Positions 21,501-32,100 of a DNA stretch of 64,000 nucleotides are shown here, piece by piece. The translations under genes and the position numbers were made by a program. A model generated the notes under the pieces. The model saw only the letters and a program-made list of their open reading frames with translations. It ran no database searches and was not told where the DNA came from. Numbering within the stretch: the first letter of the stretch is position 1; every line of letters starts with the position of its first letter. Source of the stretch: Brachionus manjavacas (Eukaryota > Rotifera > Eurotatoria > Ploima > Brachionidae); contig JAHQIY010000008.1 of the NCBI GenBank assembly GCA_019054805.1, positions 3,023,501-3,087,500 of the forward strand, given 5' to 3'.

Positions 21501-24500
21501 AATACATTCTAGCATCAACTGTCCAAGTCTTCTATTGATGGAAAAATCTCATCAAAAATGTACTACGCTTGAATATATTGAAATTTAATTTATGTTATAT
21601 TTGCAGAGTTTTGCCAGAATTTGGTTAATACTGCAACTATATATGTTGCACCGTATTGAATTTAGAGAACTAATTTTCAATTAATAGAATAAAATTTTTT
21701 AGATTTATTATCATTTTGTTCAGGTCTTTTTTACTGAATTTTTCATAAAACCGAATTACGAATTTAAAAAAATTTTAAAGGTAATTTTTTTTCCTATTTT
21801 AACAAAATGTTTTAGCTTTTTTCTTGAATACCATTTTAACAATTTATTTTAAAAAAAGAAAGGTGATAGGAAGTTTGAAAAAATTACATAAAATATTTAA
21901 AGAACATTATGGAGTTCGTCGGAAGTTTTTTACTATAAAGTATTTTAATAAAAGTATTTACTAAATGAGATGGACTCTGTTTCAAATTGTAATTAGTGCG
22001 AAATATATTGCGAGTCGGTAGGTTAGACGAATTATTATAAGTGTTTAACAATGTTTTTTATGGTTTATCTTACTTTTATTAATTTAAAATCTATTATTCT
22101 TAAAATTAAATTTTTCTTAAATTTTTTTAAAAAAAAAATAGCTAAAATTTTTTTAAAAATTTGCTTTACTCTTTTTCAAAAAAAAGAAAATAGGGACCAA
22201 TATAATAAAAATGTTTATCGTGACATTAATTTTCCTCATTTTATATTTTTGGTCGATCAAGACTTAGTTACTTAACTTATAAGATATTTCTTTTTTTTAT
22301 TTAATTTTTTTTGTGGCACTAATATTACTGTTAATATTGCTTCTCCTAAAAAAGGTAAATTCAATATTTTATAATTTGAAAATAAATGTTTAAATTATTC
22401 AAAATTTTTAGATAAATCTGGATAAAAAATGAATCGATGGAAACTCTAAAAAATCTTTAAAAATTATTTTAAGCATTTACCGGAAAACTATTGAGAGCTT
22501 CGGGTATGACAATTTTATATCTTGAAGTCAAATCAATAACATCTTTGGAGTCACCAGTTTGAATAGCTTTTTTAAGTCCGAACAACTTCAAGTAATATTG
22601 AAGAGTTTCTTCAGTTATAGCAATTGGGGAAACGTAAATAACATCAGCATTTTCATCTTCAGAAATTCAAATTAATCCAAAATAAATTTAATCCTTAATA
22701 AAAATACCAGATATATCACATATTCTGGGCATTTGGAAATTTTCCCTGACCTGTAAATCGCGCATTTTAGCGCGTATGGCTTCGTGAAATCCAAGTGATG
22801 GAATATGCACGATAACTCGCTTCGAATTTTTAATCCTTGGCCAATTTCGGGTAAAGTCTTGTTGGCGCTTTTTAAAATTTTCCAAATGTTTTTGTCGTGT
22901 AGTTCTAAGTTTTTCTCTAGCTTTACTCATTTTGACATAAGTTAGCCAAGTTAATGCAATCACACCAGCTGCCCATTTTCTTTTCCGGTATGCTAGGTAT
23001 GCTCTCCTGTCCCGGAACCGTCTCCATGCACACTGAATTCGTACAGCTGCCAAATTTGTTCCACCTTTTCGCTTAAAAATTTGACCCGGAGATCGCACTA
23101 CACTCTCTACTTCCTCTTTATTTATAAACGTGTCCAACAATTCATCCAAACTTGGCTTCAAATCCATCTCAACACATTTGGACAATTCAGAAACCCTTTT
23201 AGGAAATAAAATAAGTTATGAAACAACAGCAATAATTACTTTTGGCCATCTAAATATCCAACTGGGATTGTGTAAGTTTGGCAGAGCTCTTCTAGATATT
23301 TAATAATTGTCACAATACTTCCCCATCTTAATATAAAACTAGATTTAAATTGAGAATATTCGGGCATATCCATCCGAACTCGACCATTCTGAATAAGAAA
23401 TTTATGAGCGTATTTGACTGAATCAAAAGCCTGTATTTGTAAATTATTCATTGGGGTCGTTGGTGGACGCTTTTGAAATTAAAATTTTAATTTTTTAATT
23501 TATTTTTTATTTTGTTTAATTACTAGAATGCGATGGTCAATTTCCTTGTGAGATTTATTGGCAGTTGAATTTCGATTTGAAGCTGAGCTTGACTTCGACT
23601 TGGCTGATTTTAGTTTTTTTAACTCATTGAACTCGGTACTCTCTCTCGAGCCCAAATAATTAAGCTTAGTTCTGTTTAAAGTATAGCTGGGATCTAGTTT
23701 GTAAATGTGCTCTGTAAATTTTTAATTTTAGTGATGATTTTTTGGTCAATTTTTTTTGTTACCAGTTGGTGGTCTTCTATCTTTATAATTTGGAACTTTT
23801 TGTCTTTGTTTTGGCTTTGGCTGAATTGACCTGGTGGCAACTGGAAATTGTTCGAATGAAATTGTTGCATGTTCAGGGATCAGACCTCTTTGAACCAGAC
23901 TTAAAAGGCCACGAGTGGCTTCTATTTCAGTTACAGGTGGTGGAACTAACTGAAAAGTAAAATTTAGAAATAATACAATAAATTATGTAATAATTGTATT
24001 TTACAGTAGGATTTCTTCGATAGTTGAGCGGTAGAGTTGCCAAATGCTCCACTGTACTCCCGGTAATTAGGTGAGTTTGCACCTTTTAATTTAAAACATA
24101 TTGAATTAAAAAGTCAAATTTATTTATGATTTTATTAAGAATAATGACTTTGATGGGTTTTTTTCTCTCGATCAGTGGTAACTGAATGCTGTAATTTTCA
24201 TTTAAGGCTTCTCGGTTTTTAGCATTTTCCGGATTAAACAAAAATTTTGTATCGCGTGCAGCTTTAACCTTTGATTAAAATATTAATTATTTTAAAAAAA
24301 ATTAAAAACAGTTTACTTGTTGTCCTGGAGAAAGACCAAATGGAGTAAATTTTGGTCCTCTCAATTCTTGGACTTCTTCGATTACATGTCCATCTTCATA
24401 ACTTTTTTTTGGAACCACTGCCATCTCAGAAAGTTCCTTGCTTTTACAATAGAATCAAATTTAGAAATTAAAAAAATTATATAAGAGAAATCTTACTTGG

Positions 24501-24961
24501 AGTTCATATTTGACAGTGAACGTGACTCTAGCTGTCTTCGAATAGCACTTTCGGTTTTTCTATTTTGTTTTGAAATATCCCAAATGCTTTCAATTGTGGC
24601 TCCAAAATTAGCCGTCGGCATAGGTTCGTCTTTATCTCTTGAGTTTTGGATAATTTTAACTTGGCTGTTTAATTGATTAATGTAAAAGTCTGATTTTTGC
24701 TTTTAACAACATAAATAAAATTTATCAAACTTTCTTTATTTCATTACTTTTATTTCATGTTCGGCTTTGGCTAGGCTTGTTTGAAGAGTATTTATGTCAA
24801 TTTTTGATCCGTCCTGCGATACCATGTTTTTCAAGTGTTTAATTTCATCTTGAACCTGAGGAAAAAATTTGATAAAAAAATAATTTTCAAAATTTATCTA
24901 GCTTTACTCGTAATAACAGGTCACCAATTTCTTCGTTTTTAAATTCAGCGAGTGTACCCAT
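18563..24961 (-). CDS. IQCH: IQCH-like IQ-motif protein H (about 18 exons)
   Basis: A homologue of IQCH, a calmodulin-binding protein of animal sperm and cilia that has been tied to spermiogenesis and RNA handling in mice. The start is [18 protein letters not shown] at 24961. Then follow a coiled-coil exon, a proline-rich stretch ([20 protein letters not shown]), and the IQ motif [20 protein letters not shown] in the exon at about 23185-22690. The C-terminal half is the most conserved: [68 protein letters not shown] and the last exons [15 protein letters not shown] and [14 protein letters not shown]. My exon joins give about 1,000 residues, near the vertebrate length. Most introns are about 50 nt; one, from about 20283 to 22480, is 2.2 kb and holds a MITE and a LINE scrap. 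The C-terminal half resembles an ATP-grasp-like fold in arrangement, which is my inference. Confidence 0.9.
21030..21190 (+). mobile_element. LINE 3'-coding fragment (RTE-like) in IQCH intron
   Basis: Plus-strand text [20 protein letters not shown] at about 21110-21175 matches the end of endonuclease-reverse transcriptase LINE proteins (GRPKTTWRR type). The corresponding end of the LINE at 45540-46870 reads TVTWRSKITKELIEMG, so both probably belong to one broad family. It is in opposite sense to IQCH and very short. Confidence 0.55.
21475..21670. mobile_element. Palindromic MITE, copy 1
   Basis: About 196 bp with inverted ends built on the words GTGAATGCAACATGGTGCAA at the left and TATATGTTGCACCG at the right. 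It matches the reverse complement of 36985-37183 along most of its length, including the interior (CTACG, TATATTGAAATTTAATTT). It has no coding capacity, so it is non-autonomous. It lies in the large IQCH intron. Confidence 0.75.
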
Positions 24962-26167
24962 TATGTAATTTAGTTAAATCTTAATTGGAAATTTCGTTTC
25001 AAATAAAAAGAGTTTAAATTAAAAATGCATTTACAGAATAAAGTCAAAAATGTTTATAAATAAATAAATGTGGTAATTGTTTTCAATCTGGTAATTATTA
25101 TGGAAAAAAGAGAAAAAGAAATTTTAAATTCAAATTATTTTTATTTTATTAATAGTTTAATATTTTTTTGATTTAAAATCAAAGGTAGACTCTAATGCTA
25201 TTATAATAATTATATCGTTAGCAACTCAAATGCTTGGCCTCCTTGTGTGTAAACTATTTCTTTTTTTTTATTTTAAATACAGGATTTTCCGATTGATTTG
25301 ATAGAATTTAAAAAGGAAATTAAATATTTTTATTTTATATGACAAATTTTATTTGAGAATCTTTAAATTCATGTTTCTAAAAATATGTACAATTAGAGAC
25401 TTGTTAAACAGAATTTAATATTTTAAATTTTAAGAAAAATGAAGAATCCAATTGTTTAAAAGATAACCAATTTCAAAAAATTGACAAAACAATTTAATTT
25501 ATAAATACAAGTTGAATAATAATTATTTTGAATATTTAATTATTTACAAAATTAAATGTATAGATTTTACCGATATTTTATGGTTTCTCTAAAAAATTTT
25601 TTTTTTTCATCTAAAAAATTTTCAAACAGAATACTGATAAAAAATATTATTTATTTTATTTACTGATCATTAAATATTTAGGCAAGCCATTTATAAATTA
25701 GTCGTAAATAGCAGATTTTTTTTGGAAAATATTCAATATAAATCTAGAAACCGTATTAATTATTTTTTTATTTTATTTTAGATCAAATAAAATTAAATTT
25801 TTCTTTGGTATTCTTCTAACTAATGAAATTTTAAAAATAGATTAATAATTTTTTTTCAAATAATAAATCTTTATTAAATATTCGGTAAATTTTCAGAAAA
25901 TGTATAACTAAACTTTAATCTATTTTTTAAAAAAAATTTCAACCATTATTTATAAATATATAAAAAAAAATAAACACAATTATAAATTCAATTATAAACT
26001 TTTTATTAGTTGGCTGAAAGATAGGCCTATTTTTCATCCAAATCTGCTTAGGTATTTCCCAAATTAAATAGTATATATTCGATAAAGTAAAATTTCAATT
26101 TTTTCTAGATGTTCTTACACTAGATTTCGAAAAAAGGACTTGATTTAGATTTTTTATCTCTATTAAT
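24962..26167. other. Intergenic, upstream of IQCH, AT-rich
   Basis: The likely IQCH promoter side followed by about 1 kb of A/T-rich DNA. No gene is visible. Confidence 0.4.
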
Positions 26168-26175
26168 ATTATAAC
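26168..26175. repeat. 8-bp target-site duplication, left (ATTATAAC)
   Basis: ATTATAAC immediately precedes the TAGTGTTGG terminus of the fold-back element and is repeated exactly at 27340-27347. Confidence 0.9.
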
Positions 26176-27339
26176 TAGTGTTGGACGCGGACAGAGCTAA
26201 CCGGTCCAGAAACGGGCGGTTCATCGCGGTTGTTGGCCCGTTTATTTTGGCGGGCTAATTTTTGGCCCGTTTAATAACCGTTTAAAAATAAACGGGCGGT
26301 CCATGAAACCGTTCCAATTTTGGCGGACGGACTCTGGCCCGTTTATTTTGGCGGGCTAATTTTTGGCCCGTTTAATAAACGTTTAAAAATAAACGGGCGG
26401 TCCATGAAACCGTTCCAATTTTGGCGGGCGGCCAAAAAACAGGAAATAAATAAAAAATTAAGCTATTTTAATATATTTATTTTTTAATTAGAAAAAAAAA
26501 TTAAAAAAATCTACGAAAAAAAAAATTTATTTAATAAATAAAAAAAAAAAAGATAAAAATTTTATTTAAAAAATAAAAAAAAAAATTATAATAAAAAAAT
26601 ATAAAAAACAAAAGAAAAAAATTTTATTTAAAAAATAAAAAAAACAAAAGATAAAAATTTAATTTAAAAAATAAAAAATAAAAAAAATTTTATTTAAAAA
26701 ATAAAAACAAAAAAAAATTTTATTTAAAAAAAAAACAAAAAAAAATTTATTTTATAAATAAATAAAAAATAAATTGAAACTATTTGTGTTTTTTTTATTT
26801 TTAAATAAAATTTTTATTTTTTTTTTTTTTTTTTTTAAATAAGATTTTTATTCTTTTTATTTTTTAAATAAAATCTTTTTTTCTTAGATTTTTTTAATTT
26901 TTTTTTCTAATTAAGGAATAACTTTTTTTTTAAAAAATAAATATATTAAAATAGCTTAATTTTTTATTTATTTCCTGTTTTTTGGCCGCCCGTTTATTTT
27001 GGCGGTCCAAAATTTAGACCGCCAAGTTTACCGGCAAAATTAACGCCCGCCAAAAATCTGGCCGGTTATTTGACCGTCCGTTTATTTTTAAACGGTTATT
27101 AAACGGGCCAAAAATTAGCCCGCCAAAATAAACGGGCCAGAGTCCGTCCGCCAAAATTGGAACGGTTTCATGGACCGCCCGTTTATTTTTAAACGGTTAT
27201 TAAACGGGCCAAAAATTAGCCCGCCAAAATAAACGGGCCAGAGTCCGCCCGCCAAAATTGGGACGGTTAATACGGTCACGGTCACGGTTTTTAAAATTTT
27301 TGGCCCGTTTACTGTCCGCTTGCACGGACACCAACACTA
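26176..27339. mobile_element. Fold-back hAT-type non-autonomous DNA transposon, 1,164 bp
   Basis: The element starts TAGTGTTGG and ends CCAACACTA, fitting the hAT terminal consensus YARNG, and is bounded by an exact 8-bp duplication ATTATAAC, the hAT hallmark. Nearly the whole element is one long inverted repeat: the left arm (about 26176-26510) pairs with the right arm (about 26930-27339). Each arm contains a tandem duplication of about 100 bp built on GGCCCGTTTATTTTGGCGGG and AAACGGGCGGTCCATGAAAC. The GC-rich arms stand out sharply from the AT-rich surroundings. The centre (26510-26930) is A-rich then T-rich simple sequence that can also fold. There is no transposase, so movement would need an enzyme made elsewhere. 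Confidence 0.9.
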
Positions 27340-27347
27340 ATTATAAC
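27340..27347. repeat. 8-bp target-site duplication, right (ATTATAAC)
   Basis: Exact partner of 26168-26175. An intact duplication points to an insertion that is not very old. Confidence 0.9.
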
Positions 27348-28202
27348 AGGCTTAAAAATCCTTAAATATTGTAACTTGTAATAAACATTTTATTGGTATG
27401 ATATTAAAGCTATTTGTTTTATGAATAAAATCATTATGACATAAACCTTTTTTATTTTTAAAGTTAGATTAATTTTAAAGGAAAACGGTGTAAATTTTTT
27501 TAATCGAAAATTTCAAGAAAAAAACAAGTGATGAAGACCGTTTCTAATGAAATAAATGATCTTTATTTTTTAAATGCATTTTGAAGAATATTAAATAAAA
27601 TTCAAAGACCAATTTGTCATAAAAATTTATTAAATTAAAATTTTAAAAGATTAACTGATGATTAATTTTTTAAATTTACTGATCTTTTATTAAAAAAAAT
27701 TAAAAAAGTCGACAATTTTCAATAAAAGTTTACATTAATGCATATTTATCTTATTTTCTTCCTAAATCATGTTATTTACAGTTAAGATGTTAAAAAAATC
27801 CGGTACCAGTGAAATACAATTTATATATTGCTAAATAACGTAAAGTTATGTTGCTAAATAACTGTTTAAGAAATGAAAAACTTATAAAAAAAAATATAAT
27901 AGAATCCAAAAATCGATTTATCTCTATATCTTTATTTTAATAAAATATTTTTAGTTCAAAAAAAGTTTTCAGTCATTATTTTGCACCTATTCTAAAACTC
28001 CATTAGAATATTTTTGATATTTTAACAACTATAATGGATATACATAAAATTTTTTTAAAAGATCATGTGTTATCATAACCAGTAAACAAATTTGATAAGA
28101 TAGAAAAAGCAGGTGATTTCATAATATGTGACTATATTCATTATTTTCTAATTTTTAAGTTTAATCAATTTAGTCTTTGTCAATTGAAAAAAATTAGAAT
28201 AA
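27348..28202. other. Intergenic, upstream of the SMIM30-like gene
   Basis: AT-rich DNA with no visible gene. The last few hundred bases presumably hold the promoter of the microprotein gene. Confidence 0.35.
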
Positions 28203-28373
28203 ATGGATACCGTATCGTTATATCAAGTAGTGGCATTTATGCTCTTGTTTGTAGTTCAATCATCTCAAGCTTTTGATGGTGGTGATGCAATAGCTCTAAT
28301 ATTTGGTCTGGTGCTTGGAATCCTTGGAATTTTCGCCTGCATAGGCTGTTATGCTCGACGACGTGGTGGCTAA
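28203..28373 (+). CDS. SMIM30: SMIM30-like microprotein, 56 aa
   Basis: A single-exon gene of 57 codons, too short for most ORF filters. It encodes an N-terminal hydrophobic segment (VVAFMLLFVVQSSQA) that looks like a cleavable signal peptide, a short acidic-glycine link (FDGGDAIAL), one membrane helix (IFGLVLGILGIFACIGCY) and a basic tail (ARRRGG). The pattern GDAIAL, then a glycine-rich helix, then C-x-G-x-YAR-[KR]-R matches small integral membrane protein 30 of vertebrates, where residues AGDAIALLLG and CLGVYARKRNG occupy the same places. Vertebrate SMIM30 is reported at ER or other membranes and in growth signalling; its molecular role is unsettled. An ATG in a good context and an AATAAA about 60 bp after the stop (near 28430) complete a compact gene. 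Confidence 0.88.
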   Translation: MDTVSLYQVVAFMLLFVVQSSQAFDGGDAIALIFGLVLGILGIFACIGCYARRRGG

Positions 28374-29149
28374 ATTTTTCCAAAAATATTTTGCTATTTT
28401 TTTCAATGATTTTATCATCAAATTTTAAAATAAATAAAATTCCATTTTAATTTTTGAATTATTAAATTCAATCCAGTGCAATCAAAGTATTCAGGTAAAA
28501 AGCGAAAATTTCAAATCATGTGATTGAGATGACAATAGTGTTCAATTGTTATTTTCAATTAAAAGTTTAGATCCTTCGACCTAACTAAAGAATATCTTAC
28601 TATAATGTAGAATTTTTTAAAATATCAGTTGGATGTTAATCATTTTGTACTCTAATCCGAAACAACTAAAGATTTTGAAAAAATTATTTCAAAAAAATCA
28701 TTAATACTAATCAATCAAATTTCCGAATAGCCTCTCGAGTAATCGATATTCCGAGTTTTTTTTCACAAATAGGTTTTTTCAGAAGCAAACCGCTCGACTA
28801 CATAGAATAAATCTTCCACTATTCAGCACCGAATTCAAGTCATAAAATTTGCATTAGGGAAATTGATTATTTCTAATTTAAAACGCAATCTAATTTTTCT
28901 GCTAGTAATTAAGTCTGAGTGGGTAGAGTTATTATTTTAATTTAATTTTTTTAGTTTGGAAGATTTTTTCAAAACATTTAAATTTAATGCAGTAAGCAAT
29001 TTTGGAATTAAAATTATTCATATCAAGTGAATTAGTTGCATAAAAATAGAAACTTTTCTCTTAACTCTTTTCTGTACTGAATAAAGTAGTAAATGAATGT
29101 ATTTAAAAATGATCACCATTTTGATTAAGTTTTATTGCTAGATCTTAAT
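28374..29149. other. Intergenic, upstream of PTPN9
   Basis: AT-rich, with no clear frame or repeat. A possible acceptor (TTTTATTGCTAG) ends at 29142 just before the PTPN9 ATG, so a 5' UTR intron is possible. Confidence 0.35.
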
Positions 29150-32100
29150 ATGAAGACTAAGGACTTGGCAAATTGTTTAGTAGAGCCTTTGTCCGAACTA
29201 ATTGAACAAAATAATTTGAATGACTCACACAAAAATCCAGTTGAACATTCGGCAAATTGCGGCAAAGTGAAAAATATTGTTCAGAGCGAGTGTCTGGCAA
29301 ATTTGGACAGTTTTACAAGTGCCAGTCAAATTGAAGTCAGCCTAGTACCTGAGCTGAAAGATCAGGAGAAAAAGTCAGATAGCAAAAATTGTAAATACAA
29401 GCACAAACTTCGTGATCCCGAACGGTTGGTAAGTATTTAAAAATTTGCACACCTCTTGAGAATGGCGCGCATAGCTTGTTATTGGTATTTATTTTTGGCA
29501 TACACTTGCCAATTAAATTAACCTATGAAAGAGTGAATGAGATAGAATTCGATAAAAATAATTTTAGAATTAGATAGTTTAAATTTATGTAAATTATTTA
29601 TTTTTGAAATACTTTTGTTGTAAATAACCAGTTGATTAGGGCACGTTTTTGTGGCATCTGAATTTAATTATCTGTATTCTTTTATTAGCTAAATAAAAAT
29701 TAATTTTTTAAAATAACATTTATTCAGCGGATTCTTGAAAAAGGTAATTTTTAGCTTGTGCTTTTTTTTTCTCTCGAAAAATAAAGCAATCTCTCATGCA
29801 TTTTCCTAAAATTAATTTTTAAGAAATTCAATTTCTTTTATTATTTTTATTTATAAAAACAACACATGTGCGATGTTACCTAAAAATAAAATAAAATAAA
29901 AATAGCTTTTTTTCAATGATATAAATATATTTAATAATTTTAGGCTTTATTTAAAATTTCAATTGATTGAATTAAAATAATAATTGTTTGCGCAAATTTG
30001 ATGCCAAGACTCAGACTTGCATAGTGAGGAAATTTTTTTTCCAAATTTAAATTCTTCTAAGTGTATGAAATAACAATTTTAATTGACCTTTGTAAAGTTT
30101 TAATTTAAATATGTACTTCTGGTTCTAGATTTGAGCTTTCTTGTGCAACCTATCCGAATAAGCTTATTTAGATAACCTAGTTAAATATATTACCTTTTTT
30201 TAAATTTAAAAAAAATAAATTTTCTTCGTTTGTTTAATACTTTAATAAGTTCTGAATTTCGCATTTGAAATTTTCTTGAAAAAAGGTCTCAAATTACTTT
30301 TGAATTGATATGAATTTAAGAAAAAAAAATTTTAATTTAACTCGTTTTGGTCTGTGAAGTTATCTCATTTGTTAACATTCAGATAGCTACACTTTTTGAT
30401 TTTTATCAACCCCCTTGGCAATCCCATTATTTTAAACAAATTTTATTTTTCATGTCTACTGTTCCATAAGATCGAGTATTCAGGTAAGAAAAAATACACT
30501 CTTGGCCAAATTTTTATACAAAAAAAAACCCACTAAATTAAAAAATAAATCTAGACTTTGTCAAGCTGCAATGAGTCTCAAATTTTTAAATTTTCTATTG
30601 AACTCAATTAAAACACTTAAAACTTTTTTAGAACTTGATCATGAGCAAATTTTAGACTTATTCAAAATATGGAGTTAATTTTAAGACATTTAAAAAAAAA
30701 TCAAATCCATTACTGATGAAAGCATAAGTAAAAGGTAATTATCTCGCTCCAGTGTTGAGCTTTGGGTTGTAGCACTCAGACGGATCATTAATCTTAATTA
30801 GATTTTTTAGCTAAATTAAAGTAATTAGAGCTTGAATCATATTGGGTTATATTCAATAGATATCTAAGGTTGCTGAAACTTAACAAGAGTCTTTGAGAGA
30901 ATGGTCCCATCTTCAAATAATTGCGATACCTTAGAAATTAGGCTCTTAATAAAGGAGCCTTAATAAAAGGTCTATTTTGATTACTTTGACCTTAATTTAA
31001 AATCGAGTATTGTTTACGCATAGTACATTTAACAAAAGCGAGCAAATGTGACCAACCTAGGCAAATATTTACCGAATTAATCAATGGAAAGTCGGTAGCA
31101 AAAATTGACTCGACTTTAGGTCTAAAATTTTTAATCCAAAATAGGCTCACCAAAGCACACATATTTTCAAGGGAATTCAAAATACAAGTCACGCCAATGG
31201 ATTTAACGATAAGTCCCGAAAACTTCCGATATATGTTTTAAAAATTTTTAAATAGGATCAGAATTTCCGGTCTCGACAAAGGATCATTCTCTCAATATCT
31301 ATTGATTTTTTTTAGTTGAATTTAACTTTAGAACCATATGATATTTTATATTTTGTAAATTAGAGGCACTGAATTTGTATCGTTTCCACTGAGAGTACAA
31401 AAATGATGGCATTTAAAGTTAGTCTTTGAGTTTTAATTAGATCGAATTTTGCTCATGGATATATTCATAATTTAAAAATGAATGTGGACTTAATTAACTT
31501 TTTTTATTTTATTTGAAGGCGGTCGATGAATTTTTGAGAAAGCAAAATTGGCCGAATAGTGATGCAAGAAATTGGAATATTGCAGTTAAATTTCTGATGG
31601 CGAGAAGATTTGACGTTGACCGTGCAATAAAACTGTACAAAGATCATGAAGTAAGTCACTTTGGAATTATTTTAATTATGAAAACACAATTTAAATCAGG
31701 TTAAAATTTCCATTTAAGAGATTTTTTCTGATCATTTTTATTTTGAAATCGATTTTAAGTACTAAACACATTTCTTTGCTGACTGCACTTGAAATTAAAA
31801 CTAAATAAGAGGAACTTTTAATTTTTTTTTCATTTTCTTTAAACTGATTATTGAAAGAAGATTCTTATTTAGTTCTATAAAAAAAAAATTATGATTTTGA
31901 ATATTTTTTATTTTTTACCTCTTTACGTTAAATTTCAAATAAATAATCATATTTTTTAATTCCTTATTTTAGTTAATAAATAAAATTATTGCCTAAAAAA
32001 GGTCATTTTTTAAGAATGAATAAAATGAACTCAAAATTTTCTATTCGAATTGATATTGATAATGATACAAATTTTGATTACCAAGAAATTTCTTTTATCT

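Noticed and set aside
21900-22035. Short protein-like text [19 protein letters not shown] in the IQCH intron
   Set aside because: Too short and followed by stops; I could not link it to any family or to the neighbouring MITE.
22051-22275. 74-codon plus-strand frame in the IQCH intron
   Set aside because: Composition is Phe/Lys/Ile low-complexity from AT-rich DNA, with no start context and no domain.
23742-23960. 72-codon plus-strand frame
   Set aside because: It is the antisense shadow of the proline-rich IQCH exon.
26510-26930. A-rich and T-rich blocks resembling tandem repeats
   Set aside because: They form the loop-proximal arms of the fold-back hAT element and are not a separate satellite.
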